64,000 nucleotides of DNA, taken from an uncultured Kiloniellaceae bacterium. Lineage in GTDB: Bacteria; Pseudomonadota; Alphaproteobacteria; Kiloniellales; Kiloniellaceae. This document shows, one piece after another, positions 9,371-18,017 of this stretch; positions within the stretch are counted from its first letter, which is position 1, and each line of letters opens with the position of its first letter. The position numbers were made by a program, and so were the translations under genes. The notes under the pieces are model-generated. The model was not told the DNA's origin, ran no database searches, and worked only from the letters and a program-made list of their open reading frames with translations. The stretch covers positions 806,001-870,000 of the forward strand of contig CANLSF010000002.1 of the NCBI GenBank assembly GCA_947493695.1, written 5' to 3'.

Positions 9371-10405
9371 TTAGTCGAACGAGAGCTGCACCTTCATCGC
9401 CTTCGAGCGATCACCGGCCAGGTCAAAAGCCTGTTGCGCGTTGTCGATGGAAATCACATCGGTCAGCAAAGGCGTGGCGTCAATCAGACCGCGTGACAGG
9501 AAATCGACCGCCCAGGCGAACTCTTCGTGAAAGCGGAAGGTGCCGCGAATGTCGATTTCCTTGGAGACGATGAGACCCAGCGGCAGGCTGACGTCGCCAC
9601 CGACCCCGAGCTGCACCAGAACACCGCGGGGCTTCAGCGCGCCGAGCCCCGCAACGATTGCCCGGTCGTTGCCACTGGCCTCAATCTGAATATCGAAGGT
9701 GCCTTTGTTGGCTGCATAGGCTTCCAGGCGTTCCGGGTTTTTGGCGACGTTAATCACCTCATCCGCCCCGACCTGCTTTGCCGCCACCAGCGGCTCATCC
9801 ATTACGTCAGTCGCGACAACATCCTTAGCCCCAGCCCGGCGCACAGCGGCCACCGCCAGCGCCCCAATAGGTCCGGTGCCGGTCACCAGGACTTTCTTAC
9901 CAATCACCGATCCCGCGCGTTTCACGGCATGCAGGCAGACCGACAGTGGCTCGGCGAAGGCTGCGGTGGTCAGGTCCACATTTGCCGGTACCGGGAAGCA
10001 CTGCTCCTGCTTTGCGACCAGCATCTCCCGGAACGCACCCTGGACGTGAGGGAACCGCATGGCACTGCCGTAGAAACGCATATCATGGCAGTGGTTAGGC
10101 TTGCCATCCAGGCAGTAGCCGCATTCACCGCAGGGCACGCTGGGGTTCACGGCAATCTTGTCGCCGACCGCGACGCTGGTGACCTCCGCACCAATTGCGT
10201 CCACCGTACCGGAAATCTCATGCCCGAGGATCATCGGCTCGCGAATACGCACGGCACCGAAACCGCCGTGCTGGTAGTAGTGCAGATCCGACCCGCAGAT
10301 TCCGCCAACACCGATGCGGACCTTCACATCGGTCGCGCCGATCTCGCCGGTGGTGACATCATCGACCCGAAGATCGTTCGGCGCATGTATGGTGACTGCA
10401 CGCAT
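9371..10405 (-). CDS. idnD: L-idonate 5-dehydrogenase-like zinc alcohol dehydrogenase
   Basis: The 344-residue protein is a medium-chain zinc dehydrogenase. Catalytic zinc ligands are Cys37 (GICGSDLHYY) and the His62-Glu63 pair (LGHEISG). The structural zinc site is Cys92, Cys95, Cys98 and Cys106 in the PCGECGYCLDGKPNHC segment. A Rossmann motif GTGPIGALAV follows. Within the family, ICGSDLHYYQHGGFG and MILGHE fit L-idonate 5-dehydrogenases, which oxidise idonate to 5-ketogluconate. It lies 30 bp downstream of the hydroxyacid dehydrogenase gene in one minus-strand operon, opposite an IdnO-like reductase, which strongly supports this substrate class. Confidence 0.84.
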   Translation of the reverse strand: MRAVTIHAPNDLRVDDVTTGEIGATDVKVRIGVGGICGSDLHYYQHGGFGAVRIREPMILGHEISGTVDAIGAEVTSVAVGDKIAVNPSVPCGECGYCLDGKPNHCHDMRFYGSAMRFPHVQGAFREMLVAKQEQCFPVPANVDLTTAAFAEPLSVCLHAVKRAGSVIGKKVLVTGTGPIGALAVAAVRRAGAKDVVATDVMDEPLVAAKQVGADEVINVAKNPERLEAYAANKGTFDIQIEASGNDRAIVAGLGALKPRGVLVQLGVGGDVSLPLGLIVSKEIDIRGTFRFHEEFAWAVDFLSRGLIDATPLLTDVISIDNAQQAFDLAGDRSKAMKVQLSFD

Positions 10406-10435
10406 GACAGCTATCCCTTTCAGATTTACGCCAGA

Positions 10436-11380
10436 TCAAACGACCGGCGTCAAAAGCTCCGCGCCATCGAAGTGCGCAATGAGGTTGTCGAGCACCAGCT
10501 TGCCCATAGCCTTGCGGGTTTCCACCGTACCGCTCGCGTGATGCGGCTGAACCACCACGTTATCGAAATCAAGCAGCCGCCGGTCCATATCGGGCTCCGA
10601 AGCAAAAACGTCCAGGCCGGCACCGCCGATGCGCTTCTGGGCCAGCGCGTCGATCAACGCTTCTTCATCGACTGTCGAGCCTCTGGAGATGTTAACAAGA
10701 ACGCCTTGCGGGCCCAAGGCTTCCAGGACGGAGCCATCAACAATATTCCGTGTACCTTCCCCGCCCGCACTGGAGATCACCAGGAAGTCCGACGCTGCAG
10801 CCAGCGCTTGCGGTGTTTCCACATAGGTCGCATCGACACCCTCGCGTGGCGTGCGATTGTGGTAGGCAATCGACATATCGAAGCCCCGCATCCGCTTCGC
10901 CAGTGCAGCGCCGATCCGGCCCATCCCCAGAATACCGAGACGCTTGCCGGTGACCCGGCTGGTCAGGCCCATGTTGCCCTCTTCCAGCCACGCGCCCGAA
11001 CGAACATGCGCGTCCCCCTGGGGAATGCGACGGGCGGCGGCCAGGATCAGCGCGACCCCCATGTCAGCAACATCGTCGGTCAGCACATCAGGCGTATTCG
11101 CCACCCGGATGGAACTGGCGCGCGCATGTTCCAGATCGATCCCATCGACCCCGACCCCGAAACAGGAAATCATTTCCAGCTTCGGCAGGCGTTTCATGAG
11201 AGACGCATCCGCGCCCAGATCGCCGCGGGTTGCAACCGCCCGAACATTTTCGGCCTGCTGCATCACCAGCGCATCCGGATCAGCCGCTTCCCAATAGCGA
11301 TGGAGGGTGAAGCGTTCTTCCAGCGCGTCCATATCCCACTGAGGATAGGCGCCCATAACAAGGACATGCGGCTTCGACAT
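10436..11380 (-). CDS. D-isomer-specific 2-hydroxyacid dehydrogenase (2-ketogluconate/hydroxypyruvate reductase-like)
   Basis: The 314-residue protein has the NAD(P) fold of the family, with GILGMGRIGAALAKR as the dinucleotide-binding loop, catalytic Arg in VNISRGSTVDE, Glu in VFASEP and His in QPHHASGT. The ATG at 11380 follows GCAGGAG; longer upstream starts would run across an operator. In a gluconate/idonate cluster the most likely activity is reduction of 2-ketogluconate to gluconate; glyoxylate/hydroxypyruvate reduction is the alternative. It is the first gene of the leftward operon and has operators at 11450 and 11563 in its upstream region. Confidence 0.82.
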   Translation of the reverse strand: MSKPHVLVMGAYPQWDMDALEERFTLHRYWEAADPDALVMQQAENVRAVATRGDLGADASLMKRLPKLEMISCFGVGVDGIDLEHARASSIRVANTPDVLTDDVADMGVALILAAARRIPQGDAHVRSGAWLEEGNMGLTSRVTGKRLGILGMGRIGAALAKRMRGFDMSIAYHNRTPREGVDATYVETPQALAAASDFLVISSAGGEGTRNIVDGSVLEALGPQGVLVNISRGSTVDEEALIDALAQKRIGGAGLDVFASEPDMDRRLLDFDNVVVQPHHASGTVETRKAMGKLVLDNLIAHFDGAELLTPVV

Positions 11381-11449
11381 GTAAAACTCCTGCACACACG
11401 ACACCAGGTCGCTTCTGGCGATTTCGCCCGACCTGAATCCATTCAAATA

Positions 11450-11463
11450 AGTTATCGATAACA
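11450..11463. promoter_or_regulatory. GntR/LacI-type operator, leftward promoter side
   Basis: GTTATCGATAAC is a perfect 12-bp palindrome, extended by A on both sides. It lies 70 bp before the start of the leftward dehydrogenase operon and shares the TAACA half-site with the sites at 6701 and 11563. Its centre is 113 bp from the next site, compatible with looping by a tetrameric LacI-family repressor. Confidence 0.72.
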
Positions 11464-11562
11464 TTGTAGGGCAAAACCCGGCTTTGACAAGGCTGCTCGG
11501 CGCGCCGCCCACATCTTCCCTGTCACTGATATTTGATGCCCGGTAGCTTGACAGCACAGAGT

Positions 11563-11576
11563 TGTTATCGATAACA
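11563..11576. promoter_or_regulatory. GntR/LacI-type operator, rightward promoter side
   Basis: TGTTATCGATAACA is a perfect 14-bp palindrome, the best match of the three sites. It lies 160 bp before the IdnO-like gene that heads the rightward operon. Confidence 0.75.
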
Positions 11577-11736
11577 TATTATCTGTTTTCAGCTTACTCC
11601 CTGCCTGTTATGACGAGTTTCGGCGGCTCGGAAGGTCAGCGCCGGAAAAGCGGAAAACAAACGCAAGCACAACGAAACCGCCGCCTTTGAGTTCCGAGTC
11701 ATCGGCTTGTTTAACACTCAGTCACTTGGAGCCTCC

Positions 11737-12504
11737 ATGAGCGCAGCCCTGTTTGACCTCACCGACCGCATCGCGCTGATCACCGGCTCAAGCCAGGGCA
11801 TCGGCTATACTCTGGCCAAGGGCCTCGCTGCCGCCGGCGCGACGGTCGTCCTGAACGCCCGTAATCAGGAAAAGCTCGAGGCGGCAGCCGAGCGCCTGCG
11901 CGCCGAGGGTGCGAACGTCCACACCGCTTCATTCGATGTCACGGATCAGAAGGCGGTGACAGACGGGATCGCAAAGATTGAAACATCGGTCGGCGCCATC
12001 GACATTCTGGTGAACAACGCGGGCATCCAGCGTCGCATGCCGCTTGAGGACTTTCCCGCCGAGACCTGGGAAGAACTCATGCGCACCAACCTGGATAGCG
12101 TATTCTTTGTCGGTCAGGCCGTCGCGCGGTGCATGATCCCACGCGAACATGGCAAGATCATCAATATCTGCTCGGTTCAGAGTGAACTGGGCCGTCCCTC
12201 CATCGCCCCCTACACAGCCTCCAAGGGCGCTGTGAAGATGCTGACCAAAGGCATGGCGATTGACTGGGGCAAGCATAACATCCAGGTCAACGGCCTGGGT
12301 CCGGGGTACTTCAAGACCGAGCTGACCGAAGCGCTGGTCAAGGACGAAGCCTTCACCGCCTGGCTGGTCGGCAGAACACCGTCAGGCCGCTGGGGCAATG
12401 TCGAAGAGCTCATCGGCGCCGCGGTCTTCCTCGCTTCTCCTGCTTCCAGTTTCGTGAATGGTCATGTGCTCTATGTTGACGGCGGTGTCACAGCAACCCT
12501 CTGA
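11737..12504 (+). CDS. idnO: Gluconate 5-dehydrogenase-like short-chain dehydrogenase
   Basis: The 255-residue classical SDR has TGSSQGIG at residues 16-23 for NAD(P) binding, VNNAGIQRR in the central strand, and the Ser-Tyr-Lys set in CSVQSELGRPSIAPYTASK. The NAGIQ(R)R and LGRPSIAPY stretches are typical of gluconate 5-dehydrogenases (IdnO/Gno), which interconvert 5-ketogluconate and gluconate. The ATG at 11737 follows TTGGAGCC; an in-frame ATG at 11707 lacks a ribosome site. It heads the rightward operon and overlaps the gluconokinase gene. Confidence 0.86.
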   Translation: MSAALFDLTDRIALITGSSQGIGYTLAKGLAAAGATVVLNARNQEKLEAAAERLRAEGANVHTASFDVTDQKAVTDGIAKIETSVGAIDILVNNAGIQRRMPLEDFPAETWEELMRTNLDSVFFVGQAVARCMIPREHGKIINICSVQSELGRPSIAPYTASKGAVKMLTKGMAIDWGKHNIQVNGLGPGYFKTELTEALVKDEAFTAWLVGRTPSGRWGNVEELIGAAVFLASPASSFVNGHVLYVDGGVTATL

Positions 12505-13057
12505 TAGCAGCCTACCGCTCGGCATCGTCATTATGGGCGTGTCGGGCTGTGGGAAGACGACCATCGCCCGGTCGCTGGCGCGCAGCCTGCGCGTTAAGTT
12601 TCTGGATGCCGATAAGTTCCATCCCCCCGCGAACATCGAAAAGATGAGCAGCGGCAAGGCGCTTAACGACGCGGATCGGGAGCCCTGGCTGGACGACGTC
12701 GGCGCGCGGATCGCAAAGGTGGCGCAAGAACAGGGCGTCGCCGTCCTCGCCTGCTCCGCCCTGCGCCGCACCTACCGGGAGCGTTTAAAACGCGCCTCGG
12801 ATATGGAACTGCTGTTTGTCCTGCTTGACGGTTCAAAGGATGTCCTGCAGCGCCGGGTTGGACGCCGCACCAGTCACTTCATGCCGGCGACCCTGCTCGA
12901 TAGTCAACTGGCAACCTTGGAACGGCCGGACCGGGATGAACGCGCCTTCGCGGTGAACATTTCCCAACCGGTGAAAAAGATGATCGACGAGATACTGCAG
13001 TCACCGGACTTGAAGAGCTGGGGAGCCAACCCGACAGCTGCAGAACCCGAAGCATAA
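12458..13057 (+). CDS. gntK: Gluconokinase
   Basis: The protein has a P-loop (GVSGCGKTT), DADKFHPPANIEKM for gluconate binding, LNDADREPWL, and ACSALRRTYRE, all signatures of thermoresistant-type gluconokinase, which makes 6-phosphogluconate from gluconate and ATP. The start is uncertain: ATG codons at 12458, 12464 and 12473 and a GTG at 12485 all lie inside the 3' end of the upstream SDR gene, and none has a clear ribosome site. Overlap therefore ranges from 20 to 47 bp and suggests translational coupling. The product would feed the Entner-Doudoroff or pentose-phosphate routes. Confidence 0.9.
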   Translation: MVMCSMLTAVSQQPSDSSLPLGIVIMGVSGCGKTTIARSLARSLRVKFLDADKFHPPANIEKMSSGKALNDADREPWLDDVGARIAKVAQEQGVAVLACSALRRTYRERLKRASDMELLFVLLDGSKDVLQRRVGRRTSHFMPATLLDSQLATLERPDRDERAFAVNISQPVKKMIDEILQSPDLKSWGANPTAAEPEA

Positions 13058-13161
13058 TGAGACTCCGAGGATAGAGAATAGACGAACCGGCAAGGCATTC
13101 GAATGACCGAAGCCGGACAAGAAAAAGCCGCAAACAACGGCGTAAATCAGGGAGAAGAAGA

Positions 13162-14733
13162 ATGGTGGCTCGCCAGCCGCTCCTGCGTTTTGAAGCCATT
13201 AGCAAACGCTTCGGGGGAACGCTTGCTCTCGACAGCGTTTCGCTGGACGTAGACGCGGGCGAGATCGTCGCGCTGCTCGGCGAAAACGGCGCGGGCAAAT
13301 CCACCCTGATCAAAACGCTGGCCGGCATTCACATGGCCGACGGCGGTCGTATTCTTGTCCGCGGTGAGACATACCAGCACCGTCCCTCACAATTTGGCGA
13401 ACGCCAGACCGTTGCCTTCATTCACCAGGATCTCGGCCTGATCGAATGGATGACGGTGGCTGAAAACATCTCTCTCGCCCAAGGTTTTCCGAAAGGCGTC
13501 GGCCTCATCAAATGGTCCGAAACCGAAAAGCTGGCCGAACGGGCAATTCAGGCCATGGGCTGTGACATCGATCCGACCCGCAGGGTGCAGGAACTCTCCC
13601 GGATCGAAAAATCTCTGGTGGCGATCGCCAGGGCTCTGGCCGTGGACGCGGATCTCCTGGTATTGGACGAACCCACAGCCAGCCTTCCGGCGGACGAGGT
13701 CGAGCGCCTGTTCACGGCCCTGCGTCCTCTGCGCGAACGCGGTGTCGGAATCATCTACGTCTCTCATCGTCTCGACGAAATCTTCCAGATCGCAGACCGG
13801 GTTGCGGTTCTGCGTGACGGTCGGCTGGTCGGTGAACGGCCCATCGCCGAAACCAGCCCCCGCGATCTGGTCGAGCTGATTGTCGGACGTCCCAGCGACG
13901 AGATGTTTCACAAGGCAAATACACTGCCCAGCAGACTGGTGCTGGAAGTTCGCGACTTCGCGACCGAGTCCGCTGGACCTGTGGATTTCGATGTTTACGA
14001 CGGAGAGGTTCTCGGCCTTGTGGGTCTGCGCGGTGCCGGTCAGGAATCGGTTGGGCGCGCACTCTTCGGCTGCGAGGCTCATGCAGGCCGCGTGCGTCTG
14101 GATGGCGTGGCACCTGATCTTTCCTCGCCGCGCAGCGCGCTCAACAGCGCCATTGGCCTGGTTGCGCGTGACCGGACGGAGGAGTCTGTGGCGCCCTCAC
14201 TCTCGGTTCGGGAAAACACTTTCCTCAATCCGGCATCTGTCGGGCGTGGCCTGCTGTCCTTTACCTCGGCCAGGACCGAGGCTCAAAAAGCACAGGAAAT
14301 CGGTGAAACTGTCGGCCTGCGCCCAAATGACCCGGAGCTTCCCGTCGAAGCGCTCTCCGGCGGCAACCAACAAAAGGTGGTCGTTGGACGCTGGCTCGCA
14401 ACGGGCCGGAAGCTTTTGATCGCGGAGGATCCCACGGCAGGTGTCGATGTCGGCGCCAAGGCAGAGATCTACCGGCTTATGAACCAGGCGCTCGCAGGCG
14501 GCACTGCCCTGGTCATCATCTCCACCGACTTCGAGGAAGTCGCCAACATTTGCCATCGGGCCATCGTCTTCAGCCGCGGCAAGGTCGTGGAAAGTCTCAA
14601 GGGTGAAGACCTGACTATCGCAGCCCTGATTCATGCGGCCTCGGCAGCGGAAGCACCAAGTGAGACCACTGCGGAAGTCCCCTCGAACCCTGCGTCTTCT
14701 AACGACACCGACGCTGCGTCAGCCAGTATCTGA
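13162..14733 (+). CDS. Sugar ABC transporter ATP-binding protein (RbsA/XylG type, double ATPase)
   Basis: The 523-residue protein has two fused ABC domains. The first has Walker A GENGAGKST (residues 40-48), the signature region reads LSRIEKSLVAIARAL in place of LSGGQ, and Walker B is LLVLDEPTASLP. The second has a degenerate Walker A (GLRGAGQES) and an intact LSGGNQQKVVVGRWL. That asymmetry is normal for the CUT2 class. AGGGAGAAGAAG precedes the ATG. It energises the permease at 14749 with the binding protein at 15865. Cluster context points to gluconate, idonate or a ketogluconate as substrate; the class more often carries monosaccharides, so this is inference. Confidence 0.88.
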   Translation: MVARQPLLRFEAISKRFGGTLALDSVSLDVDAGEIVALLGENGAGKSTLIKTLAGIHMADGGRILVRGETYQHRPSQFGERQTVAFIHQDLGLIEWMTVAENISLAQGFPKGVGLIKWSETEKLAERAIQAMGCDIDPTRRVQELSRIEKSLVAIARALAVDADLLVLDEPTASLPADEVERLFTALRPLRERGVGIIYVSHRLDEIFQIADRVAVLRDGRLVGERPIAETSPRDLVELIVGRPSDEMFHKANTLPSRLVLEVRDFATESAGPVDFDVYDGEVLGLVGLRGAGQESVGRALFGCEAHAGRVRLDGVAPDLSSPRSALNSAIGLVARDRTEESVAPSLSVRENTFLNPASVGRGLLSFTSARTEAQKAQEIGETVGLRPNDPELPVEALSGGNQQKVVVGRWLATGRKLLIAEDPTAGVDVGAKAEIYRLMNQALAGGTALVIISTDFEEVANICHRAIVFSRGKVVESLKGEDLTIAALIHAASAAEAPSETTAEVPSNPASSNDTDAASASI

Positions 14734-14748
14734 ACGGATCAAATCACT

Positions 14749-15834
14749 ATGCAATCGATCGAATCAAACGCTCTGGAGCCCACCCGGCACGAACTCAAGT
14801 CCGCCACGCCGGGCGAAAAACTGATCCGCTTTCTGCCGGTATACGGTCTCGTCCTTTTGACAGTTTTTCTGATTGTGCTGTTTTCGATCCTGCTGCCCGA
14901 CACCTTCCCGACCCTGCTGAACGTTCGGTCCATCCTGAGCGATAAATCGATCATCGCGATGCTGTCCCTGGCCGCCATGATCCCCATGGTCACGGGTAAG
15001 ATCGATCTAACGGTCGGATACGGCATAGTTCTCTGGCACATCCTCGCAATCAGTTTGCAGACCTGGGGCGGACTGCCTTGGCCGCTCGCGGTCCTGATCG
15101 TCCTGCTGCTGGGAGCCTTTGTCGGCTTCTGCAACGGCATGCTGGTCGAAGTCGCGAAGATAGACAGCTTCATCGCGACCCTGGGCACAGGCACAGTCCT
15201 CTATGCCCTCGCCCTGTGGCATACCGGCGGACGACAGGTGGTAGGCATTCTTCCCGACGGCTTTTACGCCCTGAACGGGACCATGGTCTTTGGCCTGCCG
15301 ATCACCGGATTTTACGTTCTGGCGATAGCCCTCGCGCTTTGGCTGATCTTCGAGTACCTGCCGATAGGCCGTTACATGTACGCCATCGGCGCCAATCCGA
15401 AAGCCGCCTCCCTGAACGGTATTCCCGTACAGCGCTATACCATGGCCGCCTTCATATCTTCCGGCACTCTGACTGCCCTGGCCGGCGTCATCCTGGCCTC
15501 CAAGTTACGCATCGGTCAGGCCAGCGTCGGGTTGGAGTTTCTGTTGCCCGCACTGGTCGGCGCCTTTCTCGGCTCGACCACTATCAAACCCGGCCGGGTG
15601 AATGTCTGGGGCACGATCATCGGTGTCGCCATTCTAGCCGTCGGTATTTCCGGCATTCAGCAGTTCGGCGGATCCTTCTGGGTCGAGCCTATGTTCAACG
15701 GCGTAACCCTACTTGTCGCCATCGGTATCGCCGGTTACGCCCAGCGAAAACGCCGCGCGGCGCGTAAGCTTTCGGCACCGCCCACCGGCGACCCAACCGA
15801 TAAACAACCCGCCGCACAAGCGGTAACCAAGTAA
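14749..15834 (+). CDS. Sugar ABC transporter permease (RbsC type)
   Basis: The 361-residue membrane protein has eight to ten hydrophobic segments and the CUT2 permease landmarks: NVRSILSDKSIIAMLSLAAM near residue 65, TGKIDLTVGYG near 85, FIATLGTGTVLYALAL near 145 and YAIGANPKAASLNGI near 220. The latter matches the AxGxNxxAAxxSGI stretch that contacts the ATPase. The start lies 15 bp after the ATPase gene stop. The C-terminal tail (about 335-361) is hydrophilic and proline/alanine rich. It is the translocation channel of the three-gene transporter. Confidence 0.88.
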   Translation: MQSIESNALEPTRHELKSATPGEKLIRFLPVYGLVLLTVFLIVLFSILLPDTFPTLLNVRSILSDKSIIAMLSLAAMIPMVTGKIDLTVGYGIVLWHILAISLQTWGGLPWPLAVLIVLLLGAFVGFCNGMLVEVAKIDSFIATLGTGTVLYALALWHTGGRQVVGILPDGFYALNGTMVFGLPITGFYVLAIALALWLIFEYLPIGRYMYAIGANPKAASLNGIPVQRYTMAAFISSGTLTALAGVILASKLRIGQASVGLEFLLPALVGAFLGSTTIKPGRVNVWGTIIGVAILAVGISGIQQFGGSFWVEPMFNGVTLLVAIGIAGYAQRKRRAARKLSAPPTGDPTDKQPAAQAVTK

Positions 15835-15864
15835 CAAACGAAACAGAAAGAGGGAGGAGAGATC

Positions 15865-16968
15865 ATGAAACGCATTGCACTAACCCTGGCCGCCGCAGCA
15901 CTCGCGGTCACAGCTACACAGTCAACAGGGAGCTTAGCCCAGGACAAAATGATGGAAGCTGAAAAGGTCGTCCAAAAGTACGCCAGCCGTCAGGACACCT
16001 GGGACGGACCGACTACCGGCCCTAAAGCCGCGGAAGGGAAAACCATCGTTGTGCTCGCCGCCGACCTAAAGAACGGCGGTGTGCTCGGCGTGACGACGGG
16101 CATCGAGGAAGCTGTCGAAGCCATCGGTTGGGACGTACGTGTGATCGACGGTGCCGGCTCCGTTTCGGGCCGGCAGGCGGCCTTCAGTCAGGCGCTCGCA
16201 CTCAAGCCCGATGGCATTGTGATCAACGGCGCCGACATTCTGGAGCAGAAAGCCGGGGTTGAGCAGGCTCAGGCTGCGGGGATCAAAATGGTGTCCTGGC
16301 ATGCCGCGCCGGTGATCGGCCCGGTCGAGGGCACCGGCGTCTTCGCCAACGTCACCACCGACGCCATGGAAGTTTCGCGGGCCGCCGCAAACTGGGCCTT
16401 TAAAGACGCGGGCGGCAAACCCGCCGTGGTCATCTTCACGGATTCCACCTATTCCATCGCCATCGCCAAAGCCGACCGGATGAAAGAGGTCATCGAGGAT
16501 CTCGGCGGCACGGTTCTGGAGTACGTCGATACTCCCATCGCCGACACCTCGACACGCATGCCGCAGCTGACCACGACCCTGCTGCAGCGCTACGGCGAGA
16601 AGTGGACCCATTCCCTGGCGATCAACGATCTATACTTTGATTTCATGGGCCCATCCCTGGCTTCAGCGGGCATCAAGGGAGACGGCGCACCGATCAACGT
16701 GGCCGCCGGTGACGGATCGGAATCCGCCTATCAGCGGGTCCGTGCCCAACAGTATCAGGCGGTCACGGTCGCCGAGCCCCTCAATCTGCAGGGCTGGCAG
16801 CTGGTCGACGAATTGAACCGGGCCTTCGCTGATGAAAAATGGTCCAGCTACGTCTCGCCGCTGCACGTGGTGACACCTGACAACATCGCCTATGACGGCG
16901 GCCCGGACAACCGCTTCGATCCGGATAACGGATACCGTGACGAGTACAAAAAAATCTGGGGCAAGTAA
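15865..16968 (+). CDS. Periplasmic sugar-binding protein of the ABC transporter
   Basis: The 367-residue protein begins with a signal peptide (MKRIALTLAAAALAVTA..., probable cleavage near residue 25, SLA/QD) and continues as a type I periplasmic-binding-protein fold: TIVVLAADLKNGGVLGV, ALKPDGIVINGAD and NVAAGDGSESAYQRVRA. AGGGAGGAGAG lies just before the ATG. It follows the permease by 30 bp and is followed by a strong terminator, so it ends the operon. It is longer than the ribose-binding protein (about 300), with an N-terminal extension before the first strand. The ligand is likely a sugar acid, judged from the neighbours only. Confidence 0.87.
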   Translation: MKRIALTLAAAALAVTATQSTGSLAQDKMMEAEKVVQKYASRQDTWDGPTTGPKAAEGKTIVVLAADLKNGGVLGVTTGIEEAVEAIGWDVRVIDGAGSVSGRQAAFSQALALKPDGIVINGADILEQKAGVEQAQAAGIKMVSWHAAPVIGPVEGTGVFANVTTDAMEVSRAAANWAFKDAGGKPAVVIFTDSTYSIAIAKADRMKEVIEDLGGTVLEYVDTPIADTSTRMPQLTTTLLQRYGEKWTHSLAINDLYFDFMGPSLASAGIKGDGAPINVAAGDGSESAYQRVRAQQYQAVTVAEPLNLQGWQLVDELNRAFADEKWSSYVSPLHVVTPDNIAYDGGPDNRFDPDNGYRDEYKKIWGK

Positions 16969-16996
16969 GCTCTCATCAGAGATTCTGATTGACGAG

Positions 16997-17034
16997 ACCG
17001 GTGGTGCAGGAAACTGCGCCACTGGTTTTTCTTT
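16997..17034 (+). terminator. Intrinsic terminator of the sugar-acid transport operon
   Basis: ACCGGTGGTGCAG and CTGCGCCACTGGT form a 13-bp stem (two G-U pairs) capped by a GAAA tetraloop and followed by a run of T. It sits 29 bp after the binding-protein stop. Confidence 0.9.
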
Positions 17035-17122
17035 GTTCAATCGCTCTTATAGTGCTGCAAAAATCTCAATATTTTTATGATCTGTGATAGTCTTTTCTGC
17101 AAATTTGCAGAGGTGAAATATC

Positions 17123-17956
17123 ATGGACTGGAACGCTCTCCAACTCGTGCTTGCGGTCGCCAGAGCCGGAACGCTCTCTGCTGCGTCGCGCCGCCTCTCG
17201 ATCGATCAGACCACCGTATCGCGGCGTTTGAAGGCCCTCGAGGCCGATCTCGGCACCGCGCTCTTCAGCCGGATCGACGGAAGCTTGCTTCCAACCGAAA
17301 CGGGTGAACGCACAATTGCGGCGGCAGAAAACATGGAAGCGACCGCTGCAAGCCTGCAGGAAGGTCTCTCGGGCTCTCTGAAAAGCTGCGAGGGCCGAGT
17401 CCGCCTCACCGCCGTCCCGATTCTGATGAACCATCTCCTGATTCCCGGGCTGGCGGCGCTCCTGGCGAAACACCCGAAGCTCCAGCTTGAGACCATCGCC
17501 GAAACCGGCAATCTGAGTCTCAACCGCCGCGAGACCGATCTTGCCATGCGCTTCGCACGGCCACAAAAGGACGCGGGTCTCTGCCGCCGTTTGGCCAACA
17601 TATCCTACGCGCTCTATGGCGCGGCGGCGAAAGGGCAAGGATCGGATGCCCTGATCACCTATGAAGAGACCCATGCGCATCTGCCGCAGGCGCGTTGGAT
17701 GTCCAAACAGGTCGAAAAGCACAGCGTCGCGCAACTACGCGTTAATGATGCCGAAAGCGCCCTGGTGGCGGTGCGCGCAGGCCTGGGTCAATCGCTCCTG
17801 CCGGAGAAGATTGCTCTGAACGATCCATCTTTGCGGCGTGTCACTGACGGTTCCGCAGTGCTTTCGCGCGAAGTCTGGCTGCTGGTGCATCCGGAAGTGC
17901 GGCAGTTACCCCGCGTTCAGGTCGTGATTGACTGGTTGGACAAACTCTTCGAATAG
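17123..17956 (+). CDS. LysR-family transcriptional regulator
   Basis: The 277-residue protein has the LysR helix-turn-helix at about residues 3-60 (MDWNALQLVLAVARAGTLSA, then TTVSRRLKALEADLG) and a shorter-than-usual effector domain (LysR proteins are commonly about 300). AGAGGTGAAATATC precedes the ATG. It ends 61 bp before the sulfatase-family gene on the same strand and may control it, although LysR targets are more often divergent. The ligand cannot be read from sequence. Confidence 0.88.
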   Translation: MDWNALQLVLAVARAGTLSAASRRLSIDQTTVSRRLKALEADLGTALFSRIDGSLLPTETGERTIAAAENMEATAASLQEGLSGSLKSCEGRVRLTAVPILMNHLLIPGLAALLAKHPKLQLETIAETGNLSLNRRETDLAMRFARPQKDAGLCRRLANISYALYGAAAKGQGSDALITYEETHAHLPQARWMSKQVEKHSVAQLRVNDAESALVAVRAGLGQSLLPEKIALNDPSLRRVTDGSAVLSREVWLLVHPEVRQLPRVQVVIDWLDKLFE

Positions 17957-18017
17957 TGTTTGAAGAATACTACTGTGCGCCACGATCTCTCCTGAACGAA
18001 CCGCGGTTTCGAATCAC

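Noticed and set aside
9527-11461. Plus-strand frame of 644 residues
   Set aside because: Shadow of the two minus-strand dehydrogenase genes, which carry complete active-site motifs.
13103-13249. Plus-strand 48-codon frame starting before the sugar ATPase gene
   Set aside because: It overlaps the ATPase gene out of frame, and the ATPase start has the better ribosome site.
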